From positions 1 to 47,854 of the forward strand of contig JABXKD010000019.1 of NCBI GenBank assembly GCA_013375475.1: a stretch of DNA of 47,854 nt, written 5' to 3'. The stretch comes from Promethearchaeota archaeon (GTDB taxonomy: Archaea; Asgardarchaeota; Lokiarchaeia; Sigyniarchaeales; SOKP01). The notes below the pieces were generated by a model that saw nothing but the letters and a program-made list of their open reading frames with translations, searched no databases and had not been told where the DNA came from. Positions within the stretch are counted from its first letter, which is position 1, and every line of letters starts with the position of its first letter. Positions 8,438 to 16,489 of the stretch are shown piece by piece. The position numbers and the translations under genes are program-made.

Positions 8438-9336
8438 CTTTAGGAAAAAGTATTACTATTATAGGTGGTTCTGGTGGTATGGGTAAAGTTTTTGGAAAAT
8501 TTTTTCAAGAACATGAGTTTGTCGTAACTTTTCACGCTCGAGATGAACAAAAGTTAAGAAAAGCTGCAACAGAACTGAATGTTAAGTTCGAAATTTCACT
8601 TGAAAAGAGTGTGAGAAATGCTGATATCGTCATGATATCAATTCCAATAACCTCCACACCTGATATGATTAGAAGAATAGGACCGTTTTTGAAGGAGAAT
8701 GCGCTAGTTTTTGATGTGACATCTTTAAAATTTGCTGTTTTTAATGCTTTAACTGAAATTAAGAATCAATTTCCAGTTAATTGTATTTCGTTACATCCCA
8801 TGTTTGGTCCAGGAATCTCTGTTATGAAAAATTATGTAATGATGGTAGTAAAGGTAGGAGGGACCGATAAATACGAAAAGATTATAGCAGAACTATTAGA
8901 ATTATTTAGATCTGATGGATTAATTGTTACCGAAACATTACCTGATACTCATGATAAAAGAGTAGCTCTTACTCTAGGCGTCCCCCATATGTTTAATATT
9001 CTTTTTTTAAATCTTCTTAAAAGAACTAATGAACCGTTAAATGAATTAACCAGATTTACTGGTACAACATTTCTACTCCAAAAAGTTTTTGCTGAGAGTA
9101 TTGTCCAAAGAGAAATGGAAATGTTTGGTGAGATTCAAATGGAAAATCAAGAGTTCCTTAAAATTTTAGAAATCTTTGAAAATCTACTCCATAAATATAA
9201 AAAAATAATCGAGGAAAAAAATGTCAATGGTTTTAATGAATTATTCACCCAAGGATTAAATTATTCAAAAGAAGATGACCATTTTAAAAATTCTTATAAT
9301 TATTTTTATGAATTTATGAAGGTATTAAAAAGCTAA
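8434..9336 (+). CDS. tyrA: Prephenate dehydrogenase
   Basis: NAD(P)-dependent oxidative decarboxylation of prephenate in tyrosine synthesis. The Rossmann GGSGGMG is at residues 11-17, DVTSLK at 94-99, and the catalytic-site HPMFGPG at 121-127. The all-helical C-terminal domain has the conserved DTHDKRVAL and HMFNILFLNLL segments. No chorismate mutase or ACT domain is fused (300 aa). The start overlaps the aroE stop by 4 bp. An arogenate dehydrogenase cannot be excluded from sequence alone. Confidence 0.9.
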   Translation: MTLGKSITIIGGSGGMGKVFGKFFQEHEFVVTFHARDEQKLRKAATELNVKFEISLEKSVRNADIVMISIPITSTPDMIRRIGPFLKENALVFDVTSLKFAVFNALTEIKNQFPVNCISLHPMFGPGISVMKNYVMMVVKVGGTDKYEKIIAELLELFRSDGLIVTETLPDTHDKRVALTLGVPHMFNILFLNLLKRTNEPLNELTRFTGTTFLLQKVFAESIVQREMEMFGEIQMENQEFLKILEIFENLLHKYKKIIEEKNVNGFNELFTQGLNYSKEDDHFKNSYNYFYEFMKVLKS

Positions 9337-9668
9337 AGCGAAGAATAAATTTTTATCCATTAATTTTCGTGAGCTTATTAATATTTCATTCGGATTATAA
9401 ATATATGAATCTTAATTAGAGGGTTCAACAACGGAAAATTTAACATCCTTTCAAGTATATAGCACCGGAAATTTTGGAATTCTTAATATCCTGGTTGATA
9501 AGATATGGGTAAAGGATAAAAGAATTTATTTTAGGGTACAGGAGATAATATCTGCTGAAAAAAAATATTTAAGAAAAGAGAAACTCCCCAAAATTTATTC
9601 TATCCACGAGAATGATTTATTTAGCATAAGATGTAGGTTATATTTTTAAATTTTAAAGATCCAATGAA
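9337..9668. other. Gap with an open frame lacking a start codon (9416-9649, plus)
   Basis: This 330 bp gap after tyrA has no normal gene. One plus-strand frame stays open for 77 codons from 9416 to the TAA at 9647-9649 but has no ATG, GTG or TTG near its 5' end, which lies just after an in-frame stop. Its translation has a beta-rich look (FGILNILVDKIWVKDKRIYF). It may be a gene remnant or a chance frame. I do not call it a gene. Confidence 0.3.
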
Positions 9669-10064
9669 TTATACTTTTGTACCACAATGGGCACAAAACA
9701 TTGCGTCTTTATTTAATAAAGCTTCTCCACAAAATGAACAGAAGTTTTGCTGTGGTGTTTTATTCTCTTCAAAATGATCACCAGCATTGCTATCGCTTTT
9801 ATACATTAATTGCGTGTTATTTTGAATTTGATTTGAAGTTTGGACATTTCTGGTTGAACTTAGAGTAATTTGTGAGCGACAATGAATACAACGACTAGGA
9901 GCTTTTTTAAAATATACGATCCCATATACGATAAGACCAATTCCTCCCGTGAATATTATTAAAATAATTATTAGCGCCCAGTTTACAGCTTCTCTTACTA
10001 ATAATACATTTTGTTTGCAGAACGGACAATATCCTACTGTGTTATTTGTAGACATGTTCATCAT
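9669..10064 (-). CDS. Membrane protein flanked by two zinc ribbons (131 aa)
   Basis: The N-terminal CPFC at residues 13-16 pairs with CIHC at 59-62, bracketing one long or two short hydrophobic helices (28-52). After a polar Asn/Gln-rich linker a second zinc ribbon closes the protein, with CSFC at 109-112 and CAHC at 124-127. The split of the first ribbon around a membrane segment would place both cysteine pairs on the same side only if the hydrophobic stretch forms a hairpin. The glycine-rich centre (FTGGIGL) would allow that. The function is unknown. Upstream ATGs at 10064, 10061 and 10055 are all possible starts. Confidence 0.7.
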   Translation of the reverse strand: MMNMSTNNTVGYCPFCKQNVLLVREAVNWALIIILIIFTGGIGLIVYGIVYFKKAPSRCIHCRSQITLSSTRNVQTSNQIQNNTQLMYKSDSNAGDHFEENKTPQQNFCSFCGEALLNKDAMFCAHCGTKV

Positions 10065-10210
10065 TAATTTATATGATTAACAACTTAGAAATAATTTATC
10101 TCCTTTAAAATATTTATTAAATATTATACAAATGGATACTAACACTTTAATCATAAAATAAGAAAATTACTTATTAATTAAGAATAAATAATAATTAAAG
10201 TGAGAAAATC

Positions 10211-10828
10211 ATGCAACAATCAATTTTTATCGTTCTAGATGGGATCGATGGTTCAGGTACATCAACTCATAGTAAACTACTAGCAGGTTTTTTAAGCTTG
10301 AAAGGTTTAAAAACATATTCAACTCAGGAACCGTCAAATAGCGATATTGGAAAATTATTAAGAACTTACCTTAAGAATGATAAAATTCCTGCTTCTACAG
10401 ATGCTCTATTATTTGCAGCAGATAGAGTTCTTCATTACAATAATGATATAAAAGAAAAATTAGAGAAAGGATATACCGTAATTTCTGATCGGTATTTAGA
10501 GTCCTCAATTGCATACCAATCAAGCCAATCTGAAAATATCAGTGTTGAATGGGTGCTGGATTTAAATAAATTTGCGGGTAAACCCGATCTAACAATAATC
10601 TTAGATATCGATCCTAAAATGTCATTAGCTAGAAAACAACATAAAGTTTTAGATAAGTACGAAGAAACTACATTATTAGATAAAGTAAGACAAGTATATC
10701 TTAATCGAGCTAAAGACGAGGGATATTTTGTAATATATACAGACGATATAATAGAAATAGTCCAATCAAGGATTCAAAATATCGTTATAGAAAAATTAGT
10801 TCAAAAAGGAATTCAATTTAAAAAATAA
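10211..10828 (+). CDS. tmk: Thymidylate kinase
   Basis: It phosphorylates dTMP to dTDP. P-loop GIDGSGTST is at residues 11-19, EP at 40-41 and the DRY motif at 93-95 followed by SSIAYQ, which binds the nucleotide. The length (205 aa) is normal. A GTGAG ribosome binding site lies 9 nt before the ATG. The membrane M28 peptidase gene follows on the same strand. Confidence 0.93.
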   Translation: MQQSIFIVLDGIDGSGTSTHSKLLAGFLSLKGLKTYSTQEPSNSDIGKLLRTYLKNDKIPASTDALLFAADRVLHYNNDIKEKLEKGYTVISDRYLESSIAYQSSQSENISVEWVLDLNKFAGKPDLTIILDIDPKMSLARKQHKVLDKYEETTLLDKVRQVYLNRAKDEGYFVIYTDDIIEIVQSRIQNIVIEKLVQKGIQFKK

Positions 10829-10840
10829 ATCATTTAAAAC

Positions 10841-10856
10841 GAGGTAAAACAAAATA
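10841..10856 (+). promoter_or_regulatory. Shine-Dalgarno GAGGT before a possible ATA start of the M28 gene
   Basis: GAGGT at 10841-10845 is followed by 8 nt and then ATA at 10854-10856, in frame with the M28 peptidase and directly after the in-frame stop at 10845-10847. No ATG, GTG or TTG exists in this frame before 10938. The spacing is what a normal start would have, which suggests an AUA start or a recent ATG-to-ATA change. Confidence 0.45.
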
Positions 10857-10937
10857 TCTCGAAATAAGACTTTAAACAACACTCATTTTAACAAGGATAA
10901 ATTATCAAAATATGTTAACACTTTTAGTTTTCCACGA

Positions 10938-12128
10938 TTGGCAGGAAGTGAAGGTGAAAACAAAGCAGTTAACTTAACATATAACATGTTTAAAGAGATT
11001 GGATTCAAGAAAAACCAAATAGTGAAGCAACCTTTTACTTTTTCAGATTTTTATTCTATGACTTTAATGAAATTGCTACTGACATTAAATCTAGTCTTAG
11101 TCTTGAATCTCTTAGTATTCTCATATATTCATGGTGCTATAACTATGGTGTTAGTAATTTTTATAACTATGGTGGTATATTTAATAATTAAGGGTGTAAA
11201 ACATCCAGAAATTTCAGGTTTTTGGGGCGAATATTTTGGGGAAACTCTAAACTCGACTAATGTGTTTACTAAAATTCCCGCTAAAAAGATAACCGAGAAG
11301 GATGCTGGAAATATAATAGTATCTGCTCATTTAGATTCTAAATCGCAATCTTACAATACTTTCTGGAGAGTAGTATTGTATAAAATTACATTTTATAGCG
11401 GAATAATGTTAATAGCGGTTTATATTTTTTATTTTATCATCCTTTTTGGAAATTTGGATGTTTCCTTTTTTATTACAATTTATGGCGGTTGGATATCAAT
11501 CGTTTTAGTCTCGTTTTCAAATATATGTTTACTCTTCCTAAATACCCATAATAAATCTCCTGGAGCATTAGATAACGCTTCAGGAATGGCTATAGTTTTT
11601 GAATTAAGTTCTTTCTTTATTGAAAATCCTTTAAAATATTTGAACATTTGGTTTTGTCAATTTTCTGCGGAAGAATTGGGAACTATGGGCGCACGGGTAT
11701 TTTTAGATGAGTATGAAAATCTATTTGATAAAGGAAAAGTATTTCAAATTAACTTTGATATGGTTTCTTGTAAGTCTCATAAAAATAATCGAATTGAGTA
11801 TATTCAGTCTTATGGAATTGGTATGCACAAAATTTACTCTCCAATTTTAAACAAATATATTTTACTCGCGGCTAAAGGTAAACATATAAATGTCAAAAAG
11901 ATACATGCAAGCACAGGAGCACATTCAGATACGGTTCCTTTTCGTCTAAGAAAATACGATGTCGTCGATATTTTTACTGAAGCGGCATCGTTATATACTC
12001 ATACAGTCAAAGATACTCCTGATAAAGTAGATCCTAAAATTTTGTTAGACACCTGCATTTTGTTTAAAGAAACAATAAAGATGATAGATAATAATTATAA
12101 AATTAAAAGTGAAAATCAAGAGTTTTAA
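10938..12128 (+). CDS. M28-family zinc peptidase with membrane helices inside the catalytic domain
   Basis: Predicted di-zinc aminopeptidase-like enzyme. Numbering from the TTG at 10938, metal ligands are H131 and D133 (SAHLDSK), D212 (ALDNASG), the catalytic Glu pair at 245-246 (AEELGTMG), and a late HS in GAHSDT. Two helices (about 44-83) precede the first ligands and two more (151-201) lie between D133 and D212. It is paralogous to the protein at 24528-25739. The TTG start is only the first canonical one: the residues just upstream in frame (NTFSFPRLAGSEGE) match the paralogue (ETFSFPRLSGTEGE), so translation must begin earlier. The frame opens at 10848, and an ATA at 10854 sits 8 nt after GAGGT. 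Confidence 0.8.
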   Translation: MAGSEGENKAVNLTYNMFKEIGFKKNQIVKQPFTFSDFYSMTLMKLLLTLNLVLVLNLLVFSYIHGAITMVLVIFITMVVYLIIKGVKHPEISGFWGEYFGETLNSTNVFTKIPAKKITEKDAGNIIVSAHLDSKSQSYNTFWRVVLYKITFYSGIMLIAVYIFYFIILFGNLDVSFFITIYGGWISIVLVSFSNICLLFLNTHNKSPGALDNASGMAIVFELSSFFIENPLKYLNIWFCQFSAEELGTMGARVFLDEYENLFDKGKVFQINFDMVSCKSHKNNRIEYIQSYGIGMHKIYSPILNKYILLAAKGKHINVKKIHASTGAHSDTVPFRLRKYDVVDIFTEAASLYTHTVKDTPDKVDPKILLDTCILFKETIKMIDNNYKIKSENQEF

Positions 12129-12139
12129 CGTGATATTGA

Positions 12140-13399
12140 ATGAGTTATACAATTGCAGAAAAAATTCTAAAAGCACATTCTAATGTAAAAGAAATTTCAC
12201 CCGGACAATTTGTTGAGGCAGATATTGATTTAATAATGGTACACGAACAATTAGGTGGAAGAATTCACTTAGAATATGAAAAACTCGGAATAGACTATGT
12301 CTGGGATCCTAATAAAATATTTTTTATTCTAGATCATTGGGTCCCCGCTCCAACTATTAACGCAGCACGAATGCACCAAGATTGCGTCAAATTTGCAAAA
12401 AAATATAATTTTGTTCATAATATGGGGATTAACAAAGGAATTTGTCATCAAGTTCTACCCGAATTGGGATTTTCAAGGCCAGGGATGTTAATAGTTGGTT
12501 CTGACAGTCATACTACAACATATGGCGCTTTTAATTGCTTATCAACAGGTATTGGTGCCACCGATGTTTCTGTCGTGTTTGCAACGGGAAAATTATGGTT
12601 TAAAGTTCCTGAATCTATAAAGGTTGAGTTAACTGGTAGATTGAATAAAGGAGTTATGTCTAAGGATTTCATATTAACTATGATTGGAGATATTTCAACC
12701 AAAGGTGCAATTTATAAAGCATTAGAGTTTCATGGAGCAGGTTCTTCATGGTTATCAATTGATTCTAGGATGACAATAACAAATATGGTTGTAGAAGCAG
12801 GTGCTAAATTTGGGATTTTCCTACCCGATGAAAAACTCAAATTGTGGTTAAAAAATAGAACGAATCAACCATATAAATTTGTAGAACCGGATGAAAAAGC
12901 GGAGTACGAGACAAAGTTAGATTATGACTTGTCAAAAATAACACCGGTGATAGCTAAACCATCAAATCCCGGAAATTTAGCAACAATAGAAGAAGTTCAA
13001 GGTGAAGAAATAGATCAGGCATTTTTAGGTAGTTGCACTAATGGAAGAATGGAAGATTTACGCATCGCAGCTAAAATTTTAAAAGGAAAAAAAATACATC
13101 CGGAAACTAGATTAATCGTTACTCCCGCATCACGAGAAATTTATATGGATGCTTTGACTGAAGGTTTAGTTGAAATATTTTTGAATGCAGGAGCTGTAGT
13201 TACACATTCAACTTGTGGAGCTTGCATAGGTGGTCATTTAGGTGTACTAGGTCCCGATGAAAGATGTATTAGTAGCACGAATCGAAATTTTATCGGAAGG
13301 ATGGGGGATCCAACAGCTGAAATTTTTTTGGCTTCTCCTGCAACCGTTGCTGCTTCAGCCTTAAAGGGAAAAATATCTGATCCTAGGGAGGTGTTATAA
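12140..13399 (+). CDS. 3-isopropylmalate / homoaconitate-type dehydratase, large subunit
   Basis: Aconitase-superfamily [4Fe-4S] hydro-lyase, 419 aa, the archaeal LeuC/AksD length. Cluster ligands are C299 (GSCTNG), C359 and C362 (CGACIGG). GSDSHTTTYGAF at 120-131 is a hallmark of the family. It forms a heterodimer with the product of the next gene, which starts 2 bp after its stop. Such enzymes isomerise 2-isopropylmalate (leucine), homocitrate (lysine or coenzyme B) or citramalate (isoleucine). No LeuA or LeuB homologue lies nearby, so the substrate is not settled. A GTGAT ribosome binding site precedes the ATG. Confidence 0.88.
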   Translation: MSYTIAEKILKAHSNVKEISPGQFVEADIDLIMVHEQLGGRIHLEYEKLGIDYVWDPNKIFFILDHWVPAPTINAARMHQDCVKFAKKYNFVHNMGINKGICHQVLPELGFSRPGMLIVGSDSHTTTYGAFNCLSTGIGATDVSVVFATGKLWFKVPESIKVELTGRLNKGVMSKDFILTMIGDISTKGAIYKALEFHGAGSSWLSIDSRMTITNMVVEAGAKFGIFLPDEKLKLWLKNRTNQPYKFVEPDEKAEYETKLDYDLSKITPVIAKPSNPGNLATIEEVQGEEIDQAFLGSCTNGRMEDLRIAAKILKGKKIHPETRLIVTPASREIYMDALTEGLVEIFLNAGAVVTHSTCGACIGGHLGVLGPDERCISSTNRNFIGRMGDPTAEIFLASPATVAASALKGKISDPREVL

Positions 13400-13401
13400 T
13401 A

Positions 13402-13902
13402 GTGGAAGATATTGAAGGCGAGATTTATATTTTAGGAGACGATATTAATACTGATGATATTGTACCCAGCCATACTTTAACAATGAGAGATCCTAATGAA
13501 ATGGTTAAACATACTTTGGAATTTATAGACCCTAATTTTGCTCAAAAAGTAGCTAAGAGATCAATAATTGTAGGGGGTCATAATTTTGGGACTGGAAGTT
13601 CCCGGGAAGAAGCTGTAAATGTATTTAAAATTCTCGGGATAAAAGCAATTATTGCAAAATCATTTTCAAGAATCTACTTTCGAAATCTTATTAATAATGG
13701 AGTTGCTGGAATCACATGTGATTGGGACGAGGCAACATTCTCCGATGGAGATCAGGTACAAATCTCTATTGAAAAAGGGATAATTTTCAATAAATCAAAA
13801 AATATTGAACTAAAATATGAAAAATTGCCTCAATTCTTGCAAGATATATTGAAATCTGGAGGAATTTTAAATCAGTTAAAAAAAAAATTGAAATCACATT
13901 AA
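13402..13902 (+). CDS. 3-isopropylmalate / homoaconitate-type dehydratase, small subunit
   Basis: Swivelling-domain subunit, 166 aa, with NTDDIVPSH at residues 16-24 and GGHNFGTGSSREE at 58-70. It supplies substrate-binding residues to the cluster-bearing large subunit encoded just upstream. GTG is the start, preceded by GGGAGGTG within the end of the large-subunit gene. The loop after TDDIVPS reads HTLTMRD, whereas archaeal LeuD and homoaconitase small subunits usually carry a YL-type motif there (YLVY or YLRT-like). That loop sets substrate choice, so the enzyme may act on a different 2-hydroxyacid. Confidence 0.88.
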   Translation: MEDIEGEIYILGDDINTDDIVPSHTLTMRDPNEMVKHTLEFIDPNFAQKVAKRSIIVGGHNFGTGSSREEAVNVFKILGIKAIIAKSFSRIYFRNLINNGVAGITCDWDEATFSDGDQVQISIEKGIIFNKSKNIELKYEKLPQFLQDILKSGGILNQLKKKLKSH

Positions 13903-13907
13903 CGAAG

Positions 13908-14147
13908 CTACCCTTTCTCAAATATTATTTCTGTAGCGCCTGATGGATAACGAAATTTAATGGCACCAGCATCACAAACTTGATAACACGCAGCGCATTC
14001 TAAACATCTCTATTTATAGTCTTCTGAAATAGAAATTTCATTGCCAATCTTACGCCATAAATTAGCTACACAAACCAATATGCATTGCTCGCATCTATTA
14101 CATTTATTTTGATCAATTAATATAAAATCTAAAGTACCAGGTTAATC
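13908..14147 (-). pseudogene. Decayed 2[4Fe-4S] ferredoxin (FixX-like) pseudogene
   Basis: Reading the minus strand after the HD gene gives a continuous ferredoxin-like frame broken by stops. Two complete cluster motifs remain, C-x2-C-x2-C-x3-C in CNRCEQCILVC and in CLECAACYQVC, followed by DAGAIKFRYPSG, which is the pattern of the FixX-like ferredoxin that accompanies electron-transfer flavoproteins. TAA interrupts at 14142-14144, just before PGTLDFILID, and TAG at 14010-14012 sits between the two cluster motifs, after SEDYK. No ATG precedes the frame: the likely start position reads ATT. The frame ends at TAG 13908-13910. With start loss and two stops it should not make a functional protein. 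Confidence 0.75.
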
Positions 14148-14167
14148 AAGACAATTAATTCTGTGTT

Positions 14168-14701
14168 TTACCCTAAATCTTCAATTTCTTTCTGGATTTT
14201 TTCAATTCGTTCCTTAGCTTTAGTGAGTATCGGAGTTTTACCGTATTTACTAAACCATTTCTCAAATCTCTGCTCGATTGAGACTTCTTTAGTTCCAGCT
14301 ATATATTTATCCGCAAGACAGATTATTTTTTCTTCAAGGGTCAGGGGTAGAAAATCTCTCTCAGGTAACCCAACCTGCTTAGCATCTTCTTTATCTAACC
14401 CCCCTAAAATATGGGTTTCGCAAATTCTGGCAAGTCGTTCTCCTAAACCTTTTTCTCTGATAATTTTAGCCCCAATTAATGCATGTTTAAATCCGTGAGT
14501 TTTGCATCTGCCAATATCGTGTAGCAATCCACCAATTTCAATTAAATTCATGTCAATCTCTTTCAACTTTATTTTTTCTGCTAAATCTATCGCCTTATCG
14601 GCAACTTTTAGAGAATGACGCCTTACATTATAAGGAACTTTTAATTCTTTCAATAAATCAAAAGCAAAATCGCTACTATGTAGAATTTCTTCTCTTGCCA
14701 T
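14168..14701 (-). CDS. HD-domain phosphohydrolase, archaeal HDIG family
   Basis: This 177-residue protein has the HD metal-binding set: H29 (VRRHS), H61-D62 (LLHDIGRC), H97 (CETHILGG) and a later Asp (CLADKYI). The spacing and the GFKHALIGAKI stretch fit the small archaeal HD family annotated as TIGR00295. Likely a metal-dependent phosphohydrolase acting on a nucleotide or similar phosphate ester in the cytosol. The substrate is unknown. The ferredoxin pseudogene follows about 20 bp downstream on the same strand. Confidence 0.85.
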   Translation of the reverse strand: MAREEILHSSDFAFDLLKELKVPYNVRRHSLKVADKAIDLAEKIKLKEIDMNLIEIGGLLHDIGRCKTHGFKHALIGAKIIREKGLGERLARICETHILGGLDKEDAKQVGLPERDFLPLTLEEKIICLADKYIAGTKEVSIEQRFEKWFSKYGKTPILTKAKERIEKIQKEIEDLG

Positions 14702-14796
14702 TACGTTTTAGAAATTAATTATTAACTTTAAGGTTTAGTTATTCAGTTCAACAACATTTTTTACCCAAATAATAATTTAATTTATAAATAGGTAAA

Positions 14797-15285
14797 TCAA
14801 TAGACTTCTTCATATGGACCACTGATAATTCCACCGAGTAAACCGCCAATAATAGCTCCGAGGATCGCACTTAAAATTCCTCCGATTGTTCCAGAAAGTT
14901 GAGCTCCTTGGAATAAAGCCATTAGATCTTCGCCAGAAATAACGCTTAGCAACATCCAGATTAAAAAATCAATTATTATTACAAGAGAACTTGCGATAAG
15001 ACCTCTTTTTAGTCCTTTAGAAATAGTGCCACTCAAAAAGCCGATAAATATGCTAGCGAGAAGCTGTGGGGCAAAAAAATCGACTATGTTCGGAGTACCC
15101 GTGAAAAAAGCTAAAAGATCAAATTTAAAATTAGCACCTATTTGTATAATTATGACCTTTAAAAAATCAGTTTGTAGATAAATTTGTAATTGGAAAATAA
15201 TATTCTCCATATTGAAAAAATATACAGTAAAAAAGCTAAAGATAATTCCAACTATAATACCAATTACTAATCGATAGGATACCAT
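14797..15285 (-). CDS. Membrane protein with glycine-rich C-terminal helices (162 aa)
   Basis: An N-terminal helix (about residues 6-25) is followed by an amphipathic stretch, then at least three further helices. The last is a Gly/Ile/Leu-rich segment (GGILSAILGAIIGGLLGGIISG) that looks like a tightly packed helix pair. No known family is recognised. It is divergent from rpsB. Confidence 0.6.
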   Translation of the reverse strand: MVSYRLVIGIIVGIIFSFFTVYFFNMENIIFQLQIYLQTDFLKVIIIQIGANFKFDLLAFFTGTPNIVDFFAPQLLASIFIGFLSGTISKGLKRGLIASSLVIIIDFLIWMLLSVISGEDLMALFQGAQLSGTIGGILSAILGAIIGGLLGGIISGPYEEVY

Positions 15286-15336
15286 TTTAAACCACTCGCT
15301 TGAAATTAGCTATTTGTATGAAATATCTTATATGAG

Positions 15337-15346
15337 TTTATAAATA
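15337..15346 (+). promoter_or_regulatory. Possible TATA box for rpsB
   Basis: TTTATAAATA lies in the divergent gap, about 146 bp before the rpsB TTG start. It fits the archaeal TATA consensus. In AT-rich DNA this is weak evidence alone. Confidence 0.3.
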
Positions 15347-15491
15347 TTTAAAATTTAATTGACATATTAAATCTTTAGTTCTACGAGATTTAGAAGAATT
15401 CTTTTAATAAAATATTAAAATTATGTCGTTTTTTATCATTTATCAAGAGTATTATTTTATTTACTAAATCTTTAATTATTGGGTATCTATC

Positions 15492-16319
15492 TTGGCTAAA
15501 AAAAAGAAAAAAACCGAAACTACTAAGGATTCTGAGAAGGAAGAAGAAACTATTTCCGAAGAAGAATTAAGGAGAGATTTTGAGAAAGAATTCGAAGAAG
15601 ATTTTGAAGATGAGTTAGATTTAGAAGAAGAACTTGAGTTACTCGATACCGAAGATATGGACACTGAAGTTGGAGATATCGATAAATTAGTCGACAAAGA
15701 CGAAGAAAAAAAGCAAATGTATCTAAGTTGTGGTATCCATATAGGAACCAAATTGTTATCTGGAGATGCTAGAAGATTTATTTATAGGCAGACAAATTAC
15801 GGATTATATGTTATTGATTTAACTCAAACTGATAAACGACTTATGACTGCTGCAAAATTTCTAAGTAAATACGTAGAAGAAGGGAGCGATAAGGTAATAG
15901 TATCATCAGTTAGAAGATACGGTAAAGAACCAGTAAAACAATTTTGTAAAGTATTAGGATGTAGAGCAATTACCGAACGATTTATTCCAGGGTCTCTTAC
16001 CAATCCTATAATAGATGATTACATTAAAGATGCTTCTGTAGTAGTTATCGTTGATCCTCACGCAGATAAAGTAATTTTAAGAGAAGCAAAATTAGCCCGG
16101 ATTCCCGTAGTGTCTCTATTTGATACTGACGATATCCTGGATGGCATCGACCTCGCGATACCCGCAAACAATAGAGGTAAAAAAGCATTAGGATTAGCTT
16201 TCTGGTTACTCGCAAGACAAATTTTGCTAGAATTAGGTAAAATTTCAAGCGAAGACGATTTTCCATACACATTGGATGAATTTACCTCTAATATCGTTCC
16301 GGTTTATCGTCAAGAGTAA
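15492..16319 (+). CDS. rpsB: 30S ribosomal protein S2 (uS2) with acidic N-terminal extension
   Basis: The conserved archaeal uS2 body starts near residue 74 (KKQMYLSCGIHIGTKL) and runs to the end, with GLYVIDLTQTDKR, GSLTNP and RIPVVSLFDTDD as expected. It is preceded by a short Lys-rich start (AKKKKKT) and about 60 residues dominated by Glu and Asp, probably disordered or helical. Archaeal uS2 normally lacks such an extension or has a short one. The start is TTG at 15492: the frame has a stop at 15485 minus 20 (15465-15467) and no ATG after it. The usual archaeal neighbours (rpoK, rpoN, enolase) are absent. Confidence 0.93.
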   Translation: MAKKKKKTETTKDSEKEEETISEEELRRDFEKEFEEDFEDELDLEEELELLDTEDMDTEVGDIDKLVDKDEEKKQMYLSCGIHIGTKLLSGDARRFIYRQTNYGLYVIDLTQTDKRLMTAAKFLSKYVEEGSDKVIVSSVRRYGKEPVKQFCKVLGCRAITERFIPGSLTNPIIDDYIKDASVVVIVDPHADKVILREAKLARIPVVSLFDTDDILDGIDLAIPANNRGKKALGLAFWLLARQILLELGKISSEDDFPYTLDEFTSNIVPVYRQE

Positions 16320-16329
16320 TTCGTTACAC

Positions 16330-16336
16330 TTTTTTT
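16330..16336 (+). terminator. T-run terminator after rpsB
   Basis: A run of seven T starts 11 bp after the rpsB stop codon, with more T-rich sequence after it. It fits archaeal poly-T termination. Confidence 0.4.
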
Positions 16337-16489
16337 CTCCTTAATTAATTAAATAAAACTTATTTAGTCCTTTTTCTTCTGTTTTTCAAGAGAAATCATC
16401 ATTTTGTTTTTATCCTATGCATATCACATTTTTAATCAATCTAAGATTTGCATAAATTAGAAACGTATTAAATTAAATGTGAAGGAATA

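Noticed and set aside
9416..9649. 77-codon open frame after tyrA as a gene
   Set aside because: It has no ATG, GTG or TTG start near its 5' end and no recognisable motif.
14010..14012. In-frame TAG in the ferredoxin read as a pyrrolysine codon
   Set aside because: A second in-frame stop is TAA (14142-14144) and the start codon is also lost, so simple gene decay explains all three.
14163..14498. Plus-strand 111-codon frame inside the HD gene
   Set aside because: It is a shadow of the HD gene, whose HD residues are all in the minus-strand frame.
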